From the NCBI RefSeq assembly GCF_028621955.1, contig NZ_CP117516.1, positions 2,936,001 to 3,000,000 on the forward strand: 64,000 bases of DNA, in the 5' to 3' direction. Both the position numbers and the translations under genes were made by a program. Below are positions 9,758-18,613 of this stretch, one piece after another; positions within the stretch are counted from its first letter, which is position 1; each line of letters opens with the position of its first letter. Below the pieces are notes generated by a model. The model searched no databases, was not told the origin of the DNA, and saw only the letters and a list, made by a program, of their open reading frames with translations. Source of the stretch: Erythrobacter sp. BLCC-B19. GTDB lineage: Bacteria > Pseudomonadota > Alphaproteobacteria > Sphingomonadales > Sphingomonadaceae.

Positions 9758-11050
9758 ATGGCAAGCATCGCCCCCGGCGCATCTGCGGCGCAACCGGTCA
9801 GGCTGACCTTGTGGTTGCTGCTGACGGTCTATGTCTTCAATTTCATCGACCGCCAGATCGTCAACATTCTGGCCGAGCCGATCGCCCGCGATCTTGACCT
9901 CAGCGACACCCAGATCGGGCTGATGACGGGGCTCGCCTTCGCCCTGTTCTACACCGTCCTCGGCATCCCCATCGCAAGGCTGGCCGACCGGCCGACCACC
10001 CACCGTCCGCGCCTGATCGCCCTGGCGCTGGCGGTGTGGTCGGGGATGACAGCGCTGTGCGGGGTGGCGCAGAATTTCTGGCAATTGCTGCTCGCCCGCA
10101 TCGGGGTGGGGGTGGGCGAGGCAGGTTGCACGCCGCCTGCCCATTCGCTGATCAGCGACATGGTGCCGCCCGACAAGCGCGCATCGGCGCTGGCGTTCTA
10201 TTCGCTCGGCATCCCGATCGGCTCGCTGCTCGGCATGGTGATCGGCGGCTTGCTGGCCGACTATCTCGGATGGCGCGAGGCCTTCGTGGTGGTGGGGCTT
10301 CCCGGCGTCACGCTGGCTCTGGTGGTGTGGTTCGTGCTCAAAGACCCGCGCCGCTCTGACGCTGCGGCAATCCTCCAGGCCAAGGCCGCTGCACCCGCGC
10401 TCCCCTTGCGGCAGGCGCTGGCCGAGGTGATGGGATCGCGCGCCTACATCCTGCTGGTATGCGCCGGATCGGGCGCGGCGTTCCTGTCCTATGGCAAGAC
10501 CACCTGGACCACGATCTTCTTCCAGCGCACCCATGAGCTGACGGCGGGGCAGACCGGACTGTGGTTCGGGATCATCGGCGGGGTGGGGGGCATCCTCGGC
10601 ACCTGGCTGGGCGGCTACCTCGCGGACCGCTACGGCGCGACGAACCGCCGCCATGTGCTGACCGCCCCTGCGGTGGGCATGGCGCTGGCCATACCGCTCG
10701 CCATTGCCGCCTATCACGCACCGAACTGGCCGCTGGCGCTGGTGCTGATCTTCCTGCCGCAGGTGTTCAACTCGCTCTATTACGGGCCGTGCTATTCGGC
10801 GGCGCAAGGCCTTGTCCCGATCCGCGCACGGGCGATTGCGGCCGCCGCGCTGCTGTTCTTCCAGAACCTCATCGGCCTTGGGCTGGGGCCGCTGTTCTTC
10901 GGGGTGCTGTCGGATGTGCTGGAGCCCACCTACGGGGCGGAATCGGTGCGCTATGTGCTCTATGGTGCCGCGGTGCTGGGACTGGTGCCGGCGTTCTTCT
11001 TCTGGCGGTGCAGCCTGCACCTTGACCGCGAGCTGGACCAGAAGGACTAA
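9758..11050 (+). CDS. MFS transporter, spinster-like
   Basis: A 12-helix inner-membrane carrier of 430 residues. The first helix ends FNFIDRQIVNIL and the loop ARLADRPTTHRPR follows, a pattern typical of spinster-like MFS proteins of sphingomonads. GVGEAGCTPPAHSLISD in helix 4 is also characteristic. A good ribosome site, GGGAGAGAG, precedes the ATG. Substrate unknown; the preceding NamZ-like gene suggests amino sugars as one candidate. The stop codon overlaps that of the convergent DUF817 gene. Confidence 0.88.
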   Translation: MASIAPGASAAQPVRLTLWLLLTVYVFNFIDRQIVNILAEPIARDLDLSDTQIGLMTGLAFALFYTVLGIPIARLADRPTTHRPRLIALALAVWSGMTALCGVAQNFWQLLLARIGVGVGEAGCTPPAHSLISDMVPPDKRASALAFYSLGIPIGSLLGMVIGGLLADYLGWREAFVVVGLPGVTLALVVWFVLKDPRRSDAAAILQAKAAAPALPLRQALAEVMGSRAYILLVCAGSGAAFLSYGKTTWTTIFFQRTHELTAGQTGLWFGIIGGVGGILGTWLGGYLADRYGATNRRHVLTAPAVGMALAIPLAIAAYHAPNWPLALVLIFLPQVFNSLYYGPCYSAAQGLVPIRARAIAAAALLFFQNLIGLGLGPLFFGVLSDVLEPTYGAESVRYVLYGAAVLGLVPAFFFWRCSLHLDRELDQKD

Positions 11051-11907
11051 TCCGGCGCGCGCACGGGCTGCACCAGCGTCACCAGCACGAAGCTGATCAG
11101 CATCAGCAGATACCAGCTGCCATATTTGGCGAGGCTGACCATGCGCCATTCCTGCTCCTGCCCCGGATAGCTCCAGGCCTGCGCGAAGGTGCCGATGTTC
11201 TCGGCGAACCAGATGAACAGCGCCACAAGGCCGAAGCCGACCAGCAGCGGCATCCAGCGATGCACCCGCCAGTTCCTGAAGTGGACGCGGGTGCGCCAGA
11301 AGATCGCTGCCGTGGCGGCAAACAGCCCCCAGCGGATGTCCCACACGTAATGGTGGGTGAAGAAGTTGACGTAGATCGCCGCCGCCAGCGCCCAGGTCAT
11401 CCAAGCGGGCGGATAGGCGGTGAAGCGGAAGTCGAAGATCCGCCACACCCGCGCGATGTAGCTGCCGACGGCGGCATACATGAACCCCGAGAACAGCGGC
11501 ACCGCGCCGATGTGGAGCACGCTCGCTTCAGGGTAAATCCATGATCCGGCCTGCGTCTTGAACAGCTCCATCACCGTGCCGACGACGTGGAAGATCAGGA
11601 TCACCCGCGCCTCGCGCCATGTTTCAAGCCGGAAGGCGAGCATCCCGGCCTGAATGGCGATGGCGGCGAGCGTCAGGAAGTCATAACGGTGGAGCGGCGC
11701 ACTGTCGGGGTAGAACAGGTGAGTTCCCAGCAAGAGCGCCAGCAGCAAGCCGCCGAACAGGCAGGCCCAGCCCTGCTTGAAGCCGAACAGCAGAAATTCA
11801 TACAGCCACAGCCGCCAGCCCGTGCCGGGATCGAACGCTTCCAGCCTGACGCGGACCGCCTCGAAGCGGGTGTGGCGGGCGGAAGCCGGGCCTGAAGGCG
11901 TGCTCAA
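11047..11907 (-). CDS. DUF817 integral membrane protein
   Basis: A 286-residue protein with about eight hydrophobic segments. The stretch GSWIYPEASVLHIGAVPLFSGFMY and the later YVNFFTHHYVWDIRW are DUF817 hallmarks (YoaT-like). Histidines and acidic residues within helices are conserved in the family, but its function is unknown. It is co-directional with the next upstream secreted-protein gene, separated by only 9 bases, so they are probably cotranscribed, perhaps from the VWA gene. Confidence 0.85.
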   Translation of the reverse strand: MSTPSGPASARHTRFEAVRVRLEAFDPGTGWRLWLYEFLLFGFKQGWACLFGGLLLALLLGTHLFYPDSAPLHRYDFLTLAAIAIQAGMLAFRLETWREARVILIFHVVGTVMELFKTQAGSWIYPEASVLHIGAVPLFSGFMYAAVGSYIARVWRIFDFRFTAYPPAWMTWALAAAIYVNFFTHHYVWDIRWGLFAATAAIFWRTRVHFRNWRVHRWMPLLVGFGLVALFIWFAENIGTFAQAWSYPGQEQEWRMVSLAKYGSWYLLMLISFVLVTLVQPVRAPD

Positions 11908-11916
11908 ACGGCCTTC

Positions 11917-12690
11917 CTACTCATCCGGGCCAGAACCATCATCAGGCGCCCCCATCCAGTGCGCCTCTTGGGGCAGCGGTGTCCGCAAGCTCACGGCCCA
12001 TTTCTTGCCCCCGATTTCGACCGCCCCGCGCGCCATTCGGGTTTGCAGGAAAGCCAGCAGCGCATCCTTGTCGCGGATCGGGATGAACAGGCTGTAGCTG
12101 TCACCGCGCTTGACCGTCGCCGGATGATCGAGCCCCGGCCACTCGGCAGGCCAGATGATCGAAGCCTCTGGCGCATACTCGTAGGGCCAGATCATCACCT
12201 CGATCGCCTCCGGCTCCCATGCCTCGGCATTGGGGTTCTGGTATTCGCGCAGCAGGGTAATCATGCCCAGAAGCTTGTCACTGGCTCCGCCCCGCGTGCG
12301 ATGCCGTGATGTCGCGCCATAGGCCACCACCGCCAGCTGATCGCGGAAGTCGATGATGATGGACGAAGGCTGATCCGTGGCACTGGTATAGTCAGTGTAG
12401 TCCTTGATCCCGGCGAGGTTCACCTTTGCGGCCAACGCGGCGCTGTCGGCCGCTGGAAGGGTCGCCGCCCGATAACCCGCATCGGACCGATAGATCACCG
12501 TCCCGTCGTCATAGAGGACAAATCGCGGGGAATCCGACCCGATCACCATCGCCCAGGGATCGGTCTCGATATAGACGATCACTGGCGCGGCATCGGGTGC
12601 GGGCGGATTGGCCATGACAGCCGCGGACATTGCGACAAGGATTGTCAGCAGCAGCGCGCCGAATGATCGGGCAAGTGTAGCGAGGCTCAA
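11917..12690 (-). CDS. Secreted or anchored protein of unknown function
   Basis: A 257-residue protein. I place the start at the TTG at 12690: GGAG lies 9 bases upstream, it begins 4 bases after the VWA stop, and it gives a clean signal peptide (MSLATLARSFGALLLTILV, cleavage near VMANP). An ATG at 12735 would add 15 polar residues and overlap the VWA gene by 41 bases. The mature part has an IETDPWAMVIGSDSPRF region and a Trp- and Pro-rich segment around AWEPEAIEVMIWPYEYAPE. I recognise no domain. Confidence 0.72.
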   Translation of the reverse strand: MSLATLARSFGALLLTILVAMSAAVMANPPAPDAAPVIVYIETDPWAMVIGSDSPRFVLYDDGTVIYRSDAGYRAATLPAADSAALAAKVNLAGIKDYTDYTSATDQPSSIIIDFRDQLAVVAYGATSRHRTRGGASDKLLGMITLLREYQNPNAEAWEPEAIEVMIWPYEYAPEASIIWPAEWPGLDHPATVKRGDSYSLFIPIRDKDALLAFLQTRMARGAVEIGGKKWAVSLRTPLPQEAHWMGAPDDGSGPDE

Positions 12691-12694
12691 GGCC

Positions 12695-13879
12695 TCAAGC
12701 TCCGTGCTTCCGCGACAGCTCCCGCATCGCGTCATCCAGCCCTTCGAGAGTCAGCGGATACATCCGGTCGCTGACCAGCTGCTTGATCATCTTGGTCGAC
12801 TGCGAATAGCCCCACTGCTTTTCCGGCACCGGGTTGAGCCACACGGTCGCGGGGTAGGTGTTGGCGACGCGCTGGAGCCAGACTGCGCCCGCTTCCTCGT
12901 TCATGTGCTCGACGCTGCCGCCCGGATGGGTGATCTCGTAGGGGCTCATCGCCGCGTCGCCCACGAACACGATCTTGTAGTCGTGCCCGTATTTGTGGAG
13001 CACGTCCCAGGTCTTGGTGCGTTCCTGCCAGCGGCGCTTGTTGTCCTTCCACACGCCTTCGTAGAGGCAGTTGTGGAAGTAGAAGAATTCGAGGTTCTTG
13101 AACTCCGCCGTGGCGGCGCTGAACAGCTCCTCGACCAGCTTGATGAAGGGATCCATCGACCCGCCGACATCAAGGAACAGCAGCAGTTTGACGGCATTGC
13201 GCCGTTCAGGCCGCATCTTGATGTCGAGCCAGCCCTGCTTGGCCGTGCCGTCGATGGTGCCCTGAATGTCGAGCTCGTCCGCCGCGCCCTCGCGGGCGAA
13301 ACGGCGCAGGCGGCGCAAGGCCATCTTGATGTTGCGGGTGCCAAGCTCCTTGGTGTTGTCGAGGTTCTTGAACTCGCGCTTTTCCCAGACCTTGATCGCC
13401 TTGCCGTGGCGGGCCTCGCCGCCGATGCGCACGCCTTCGGGGTTGTAGCCGGAGTTGCCGAAAGGGCTGGTGCCCCCGGTGCCGACCCACTTGTTGCCGC
13501 CCTGGTGGCGCTTTTCCTGTTCTTCGAGCCGCTTCTTGAGCGTCTCCATGATCTCGTCCCAGTCGCCCAGCGACTTGATCTTCTCCATCTCCTCAGGGTT
13601 CAGGAACTTCTCGGCGACGGCCTTGAGCCAGTCTTCGGGGATGTCGACGGGGTTCTGGCCGTAATCGGTCATGATCCCCTTGAAGACCTTCTGGAACACC
13701 TGATCGAACCGGTCGAGCAGGCCTTCATCCTTCACAAAGGTGGCGCGGGAGAGGTAGTAGAACGCCTCGGGCGTCTGCTCGATGACGTCCTTGTCGAGCG
13801 CCTCCAGCAGCGTGAGGTGCTCCTTGAACGAGGCACCGATTCCGGCGGCCCGCAGCTCGTCGACGAAATTGAAGAACAT
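12695..13879 (-). CDS. CoxE-like VWA domain protein
   Basis: A 394-residue cytoplasmic protein of the VWA-CoxE class. The N-terminal helical part starts MFFNFVDELRAAGIG. The C-terminal VWA domain has the metal site as FLDVGGSMD (Asp-x-Gly-x-Ser form used by this family) and a later FVGDAAMSP. These proteins normally pair with a MoxR AAA+ ATPase to remodel or insert metal cofactors in client enzymes. Here the MoxR gene lies about 3.8 kb away at 17674-18531 on the same strand, not next to it. No obvious client enzyme is present. Confidence 0.88.
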   Translation of the reverse strand: MFFNFVDELRAAGIGASFKEHLTLLEALDKDVIEQTPEAFYYLSRATFVKDEGLLDRFDQVFQKVFKGIMTDYGQNPVDIPEDWLKAVAEKFLNPEEMEKIKSLGDWDEIMETLKKRLEEQEKRHQGGNKWVGTGGTSPFGNSGYNPEGVRIGGEARHGKAIKVWEKREFKNLDNTKELGTRNIKMALRRLRRFAREGAADELDIQGTIDGTAKQGWLDIKMRPERRNAVKLLLFLDVGGSMDPFIKLVEELFSAATAEFKNLEFFYFHNCLYEGVWKDNKRRWQERTKTWDVLHKYGHDYKIVFVGDAAMSPYEITHPGGSVEHMNEEAGAVWLQRVANTYPATVWLNPVPEKQWGYSQSTKMIKQLVSDRMYPLTLEGLDDAMRELSRKHGA

Positions 13880-14014
13880 GGGCCACGCTTAACCCGCGTG
13901 CGCGGGCCTGACCAGCCCCCATTCTTGCGAGGGGAAAAAGCCAAAGTTTAACCCTTAACTTACCATCCCCCGCCTAGGGTGCGCCCGCAGACACAACAGG
14001 GCCGCGAACCGCAC

Positions 14015-15415
14015 ATGAACAGCCTCGCCATCGATACCGCCAATGCCCATGCGCTGGGGATGATTCCAGAGAGCTGCGGCGCGGTGACCGTGGGGTGCAC
14101 CGATGTGGCCGGCGTGGTCGAAGCGGTGATCGCATCGTCCAAGGCGCTGCGGTCTGAGCACGAGGCGCTATCAGAGACAGTGCGCGCGCTGGAAGCCGAT
14201 CAGACCAAGGTGGCCGAAGCCTCCGACGAGGCGCGCCTCTTGTCCGAACGCGCGATCGAGCGGCTGAATGAAGGCACGGCGCTGATCCAGTCCTCGCTCG
14301 GCCAGATTGCCTCGCTGATCGAACTGGTCGACACCCTCGGCCAGCACGTCACCAGCTTTTCGGCGGCCATGGAACAGGTGCGCCGCTCGGCGCAGGACAT
14401 CGACAATATCGCCGAGACAACAAACATCCTCGCACTGAACGCCACGATCGAGGCGATGCGGGCAGGGGACGCGGGCCGCACCTTCGCGGTGGTCGCGGCC
14501 GAAGTGAAGAGCCTTGCCAGCGACACCCGCAAGGCGACCGAGGAAATCGCCGCGACCATCGACGCGCTCGGCGGCGAGGCGGAAGTGGTGATCGGGCGGA
14601 TCGAGGCCGGCGCCAAGGCCAGCGGTGAGGCCCGGGCGAGCGTCGCGCGGATCGAGAGCAGCCTCGCCAATGTCGGCGCGCTGGTCGAGGAGGTCGACAA
14701 GCAGAACGACGTCATCGCCCGTTCGACCGGCACGATCAGCGGCCATGTCGACAAGGTGCAGCGCGTGCTGACCAGCTATGACGCGGCCTCACGGGTCAAT
14801 GAAGACCGGCTCCACGGCGCACATCGCAAGATGGAAGAGCTGGAGATCACCGCCTCGGAAATGTTCGACCGCATTGTCCACGCCGGCCTCTCGCCCGAGG
14901 ACAGCGCGATGGTGGCGCAGGCACAGGCGATGATGCAGGAACTCAGCCAGCATACCGAGGCCGCGCTTGCCAAGGGCGCGATCAGCATGGCGGCGCTGTT
15001 CGATACTGATTACCAGCCGATCCCCGGCACCAACCCGCAGCTGTTCCGCACCCGCCTGACCGATTGGGCTCATGCCGAGTGGCGGCCGTTCCTTGACCGG
15101 GCCAAGGCTGGTGACAGCCGTGTGCTGGCCGCGGCCTGCACCGACATGAACGGCTTCCTGCCGACCCATCTCACCGAACGCAGCCGCACCCCCACGGGTG
15201 ACATCAACCACGACACCCAGTTCTGCCGCAACGGGCGCATCATGCTCGAAGCGGTGGACCGCAAGGCCAAGGTCTCGACGGCGCCCTACATGATGGCGGT
15301 CTATCGCCAGGAAGGCGACGGCGAGAGCTACTATGTGGTGCGCAACGTCTATGTCCCGCTGGTGATCGGCGGCAAGCGCTGGGGTGATTTCGAGCTGGCC
15401 TACAGCTTCGACTGA
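14015..15415 (+). CDS. Soluble methyl-accepting chemotaxis protein
   Basis: A 466-residue receptor without a membrane segment. Residues 40-300 are long coiled coil. The kinase-control hairpin tip is near 135-170 ([21 protein letters not shown], then [10 protein letters not shown]). Residues 325-466 form a separate domain with [12 protein letters not shown] and [14 protein letters not shown] and ending in [16 protein letters not shown] similar PAS/Cache-like tail occurs in other soluble receptors and probably binds a ligand. The start at MNSLAID is preferred to one 12 codons earlier. There are no che genes in the window, so it must act on an array elsewhere. Confidence 0.9.
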   Translation: MNSLAIDTANAHALGMIPESCGAVTVGCTDVAGVVEAVIASSKALRSEHEALSETVRALEADQTKVAEASDEARLLSERAIERLNEGTALIQSSLGQIASLIELVDTLGQHVTSFSAAMEQVRRSAQDIDNIAETTNILALNATIEAMRAGDAGRTFAVVAAEVKSLASDTRKATEEIAATIDALGGEAEVVIGRIEAGAKASGEARASVARIESSLANVGALVEEVDKQNDVIARSTGTISGHVDKVQRVLTSYDAASRVNEDRLHGAHRKMEELEITASEMFDRIVHAGLSPEDSAMVAQAQAMMQELSQHTEAALAKGAISMAALFDTDYQPIPGTNPQLFRTRLTDWAHAEWRPFLDRAKAGDSRVLAAACTDMNGFLPTHLTERSRTPTGDINHDTQFCRNGRIMLEAVDRKAKVSTAPYMMAVYRQEGDGESYYVVRNVYVPLVIGGKRWGDFELAYSFD

Positions 15416-15419
15416 GAGG

Positions 15420-16514
15420 CTATTCGGCCTGGACGTTGATGGTCGGGCCTTTGCCTCCGGGCATCAACCCGGCTGAAAACACCACCCCGACCTTGCCGGG
15501 CAGGCCCATGGCCTGTTCGGGCGAGGGGAGAGCGGCAAAGGGCGGATAGACCTGCTCGGTCACCCCGTCCGACTGACGCACGGTGAACCCGCGCGACGGC
15601 TTCATCAGCGGCCCGAGATCATAAGGGGCGACCGTCAGGCTCGTGCCGGTGTCTCCGAAGGCGATCAGATAGCCTTCAACGGCGTCGCCGCGGCGATAGA
15701 TGCCATATTGCGGGACCGAGGCCGGGTCGCGGCAGAACGGCACCTCGGGCGCGGCGGCTTGGGCCGGGGCTTCGTCGTCCTGCTTGCCAAGTTCAACCCC
15801 CAGCAGCCCGCCGAAGATGATCGTGCTGGTCATGTCCAGCTCTATCATCTTGGCCTTCTTGCCCGGCTTCATCGGCGCGGCGCAATTGGCGATCTCGGCA
15901 AAAGGCGGGGCGGGCTGGGTGGCGGCGGGCAGGGTGAGCGCGGCGACGAATTCGCTCATGCGCGCTTCCATCGCCGCCACATCCATCGTGCGCGAGCTCA
16001 TCCGCAGCTTCACCAGCCAGCCATCATGGAGATAGATCGCAAGACCGCTGGCGCTGAGATCGTTCTTCACCGGCGTGACGATCCTGAGGCCGCTGTTGTC
16101 GCCGGCCCCATTGGGGGGCGTGAAGCGCGCGACCTTGATCGTGGCGAGATCGACTTCGCCGAGCATCGGATTGGCGAACATCCCCGCCGCCGCGCGGTCG
16201 CCCCAGACGGCAACCGAGGCAGGGGCAGCGCGGTAAATGAAGAGATCGGCCCAGCTTCCCGAGGCATTGTCGCGGAAGTTGATCCCGATATTGTAGCCGT
16301 CCTGATCGAACTGCTTGCTGCCGGTGCGCTGGAAGCCTGCCAGCGTTCCGGGCAGGGTCAGGCCGCTGCGATCATGGCTCCAGGTCGGCACCGCGCGCTC
16401 CATCGGCACGGGCGGAGGCGGGGCCGGAGGCGCGGAATTGTCCTGCGCCCCAAGCGGCGCGCCAAGCCCGGCCAGAAGTCCGACCGATGCAACGAAGTGT
16501 CTGAATTTGGCCAT
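15420..16514 (-). CDS. Exported protein of unknown function
   Basis: A 364-residue protein with a signal peptide (MAKFRHFVASVGLLAGLG, cleavage near LGAQD) and then a proline-rich linker. The start at 16514 is preferred over one 16 codons earlier because the signal peptide begins there and GGGAG lies upstream. The body has a GSKQFDQDGYNIGINFRDNASG region and no family I can name. The 3' end is 4 bases from the end of the chemotaxis gene (convergent). Confidence 0.72.
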   Translation of the reverse strand: MAKFRHFVASVGLLAGLGAPLGAQDNSAPPAPPPPVPMERAVPTWSHDRSGLTLPGTLAGFQRTGSKQFDQDGYNIGINFRDNASGSWADLFIYRAAPASVAVWGDRAAAGMFANPMLGEVDLATIKVARFTPPNGAGDNSGLRIVTPVKNDLSASGLAIYLHDGWLVKLRMSSRTMDVAAMEARMSEFVAALTLPAATQPAPPFAEIANCAAPMKPGKKAKMIELDMTSTIIFGGLLGVELGKQDDEAPAQAAAPEVPFCRDPASVPQYGIYRRGDAVEGYLIAFGDTGTSLTVAPYDLGPLMKPSRGFTVRQSDGVTEQVYPPFAALPSPEQAMGLPGKVGVVFSAGLMPGGKGPTINVQAE

Positions 16515-16601
16515 GATGATCCCGCTCCCCTGATGCCCGCGATCATAGATCATCGCGTTCATCAGGCAAGAGCAGACCCGCGCGACGATGCGCCCGTCAG
16601 A

Positions 16602-16883
16602 TCAGAACCAGGGCTTGTGCCCCTGCACATAGATGGCGTTGAAGTCCGCCTCGGACTTGGTGAGGTAGAGGATCGCCTCGATCAGGCACACCACACCGAT
16701 GATCATCAGCGGGATGATCCCGATCAGAACCAGCGTGAACAGATAGCTGAGGAACGTGCCCACCAGCAGAATGACGCCTTCCTTGGTATAGCCAAGGTAG
16801 AACTTGTGAATACCGAGCGTGCCCAGAAACAGGGCCAGCAGGCCGGCAGCAATGGGCGACTTCGGATAGGCAGGCTGATTCAT
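16602..16883 (-). CDS. TM2 domain protein
   Basis: A 93-residue membrane protein with the TM2 pattern: two helices, with LGTLGIHKFYLGYTKEG at the first and an acidic FNAIYVQGHKPWF tail. A GGGGGATCACATC segment lies just before the ATG. TM2 proteins are small and widespread, with no settled bacterial function. Confidence 0.88.
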   Translation of the reverse strand: MNQPAYPKSPIAAGLLALFLGTLGIHKFYLGYTKEGVILLVGTFLSYLFTLVLIGIIPLMIIGVVCLIEAILYLTKSEADFNAIYVQGHKPWF

Positions 16884-16962
16884 GATGTGATCCCCCTCAT
16901 CAATGTGATGAAAGGGCTATCCGATGCGGGGCGGGGTAACAAGCGCTGATGTCACGCAATCT

Positions 16963-17649
16963 TCAGCTGACAGGGCGGTAGAGCCTACTCGCCGCGTGGG
17001 CCGCCATGGCCATCCAGCCGAGCCCGATCAGCGATGTCGAGGTCGGCGCAAATCCGAAGGGATCGAGGAAGCCCGGCACGAACAGCAGTGCCGCCGGAAG
17101 GGACAGGGCTGCCAGCACATAGCGGCGCAGCACGATGAACGCCCATGCCGCCCCGCCGCAACTGGCCGCCAGCAGACCGAACTTGGTCCACACCGGAAGG
17201 GGCAGGATCGCCATTGCGCCAACCGCATCAGACCCGGCGGCGAAGTTGTCGACAATGCCGAACATGATGGCATTTTCGACTGCATCGGCAAGCGCGGCGA
17301 GCACCCCCATCCATCCCAAGGCCCACCAATAGGCGCGCCCGGTCTCCCGCGCGATGCCGGCGAAGAAGCTCAGCGTCAGCAGACCGTAGGCCGGCATCAG
17401 CAGGTAATCGAGCCGATTGCCGGTGGTCATGCCCTCAATCCGAGCTGCGCGCAGCGGGTCACCGGCCTCGCCGAAAATGTGGCGCAGGTGGTCGGGCGTG
17501 TTGGCGAATTCCAGCAGCAAGACCGGACGGATCGTGCTGCCGGGAAGTGGGATCGCCAGTTCAGCCGGGAAGAACCCCTGCATCACGCCAAGAATGGCGA
17601 GCGTCAGGCCGAACAGCAGCAGCGTCAGCCGATGATCGCCCAGCTTCAC
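16963..17649 (-). CDS. Hypothetical membrane protein
   Basis: A 228-residue protein with about five to six hydrophobic segments, starting MKLGDHRLTLLLFGLTL. The loop FANTPDHLRHIFGEAGDPLRAARIEGMTTGN between the first two segments is probably exposed, and GVLAALADAVENAIMFGIVDN is part of a later helix. No family recognised. It is 24 bases downstream of the moxR-like gene on the same strand, so it may be read with it. Confidence 0.68.
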   Translation of the reverse strand: MKLGDHRLTLLLFGLTLAILGVMQGFFPAELAIPLPGSTIRPVLLLEFANTPDHLRHIFGEAGDPLRAARIEGMTTGNRLDYLLMPAYGLLTLSFFAGIARETGRAYWWALGWMGVLAALADAVENAIMFGIVDNFAAGSDAVGAMAILPLPVWTKFGLLAASCGGAAWAFIVLRRYVLAALSLPAALLFVPGFLDPFGFAPTSTSLIGLGWMAMAAHAASRLYRPVS

Positions 17650-17673
17650 CCGCTGCGTCTCAGCTCGGCCAAA

Positions 17674-18531
17674 TCAGCTCGGATTCCGCCGGGCCATGAA
17701 GGCGAGGCGTTCGAACAGCATGATGTCCTGCTCGTTCTTGAGCAGCGCGCCGTGGAGCGGCGGGATGGCGCTGGCCGGGTTGCTGTTCTGCAGCACGTCG
17801 AGCGGCATATCCTCGTTCAGCAGCAGCTTGAGCCAGTCGAGCAGCTCGCTGGTCGAGGGCTTCTTCTTGAGGCCCGGCACTTCGCGCAGGTCGTAGAAGA
17901 TATCCATCGCCTTCTTCACCAGCGTCTTCTGGATGCCGGGGAAGTGGACGTCGATGATGTCCTGCATCGTCTCGCGGTCGGGGAACATGATGTAGTGGAA
18001 GAAACACCGGCGCAGGAAGGCGTCGGGCAGTTCCTTCTCGTTGTTCGAGGTGATGACGACGATCGGGCGCTCCTTGGCCTCGATCCGCTCCTGCGTTTCA
18101 TAAACGTCGAAGCTCATGCGATCGAGTTCCTGCAGCAGGTCGTTCGGGAACTCGATGTCGGCCTTGTCGATCTCGTCGATCAGCAGGACGGGCAACTGGG
18201 GCGAGGTGAAGGCTTCCCACAGCTTGCCCTTCTTGATGTAGTTGCGGATGTCGTGGACGCGCTCTTCGCCGAGCTGGCCATCGCGCAGGCGGGCGACCGC
18301 ATCATATTCATAGAGGCCTTGCTGGGCCTTGGTGGTCGACTTGATGTTCCACTCGATCAGCGGAGCGCCCAAGGCCTTCGAGATTTCATGCGCCAGCACG
18401 GTCTTGCCGGTGCCGGGCTCGCCCTTGACCAGCAGCGGGCGGCGCAGGGTGACGGCGGCATTGACCGCGACCTTGAGGTCTTCGGTCGCAATATAGGACT
18501 TGGTGCCTTCGAAACGCTGCTGCTCTGCCAT
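17674..18531 (-). CDS. MoxR family AAA+ ATPase
   Basis: A 285-residue ATPase. Walker A is GEPGTGKT at 37-44. Walker B is LLIDEIDKAD near 112, and a sensor region reads TSNNEKELPDAFLRR. It starts MAEQQRFEGT at 18531; the long frame to 18684 is not needed and runs into the next gene. MoxR ATPases work with VWA proteins as cofactor chaperones. The likely partner is the CoxE-like gene at 12695-13879, separated here by four intervening genes. Confidence 0.92.
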   Translation of the reverse strand: MAEQQRFEGTKSYIATEDLKVAVNAAVTLRRPLLVKGEPGTGKTVLAHEISKALGAPLIEWNIKSTTKAQQGLYEYDAVARLRDGQLGEERVHDIRNYIKKGKLWEAFTSPQLPVLLIDEIDKADIEFPNDLLQELDRMSFDVYETQERIEAKERPIVVITSNNEKELPDAFLRRCFFHYIMFPDRETMQDIIDVHFPGIQKTLVKKAMDIFYDLREVPGLKKKPSTSELLDWLKLLLNEDMPLDVLQNSNPASAIPPLHGALLKNEQDIMLFERLAFMARRNPS

Positions 18532-18613
18532 GGGTTTTCCTGTGAGACTGATTTTTCGGCGGCCAGCGATAAGGGGGCGCAGGCCGGTGCGCAAGGGGGA
18601 GGGGGCTGGCAAA

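Noticed and set aside
9629..11446. Long minus-strand frame (605 codons) across the NamZ 3' end, MFS and DUF817 genes
   Set aside because: Opposite to well-supported genes; the product is a Gln/Arg/His-rich nonsense composition.
13940..13970. TTAACCCTTAAC before the chemotaxis receptor as a CtrA site
   Set aside because: The two TTAA words are 7 bases apart, not the 11-base periodicity of TTAA-N7-TTAA.
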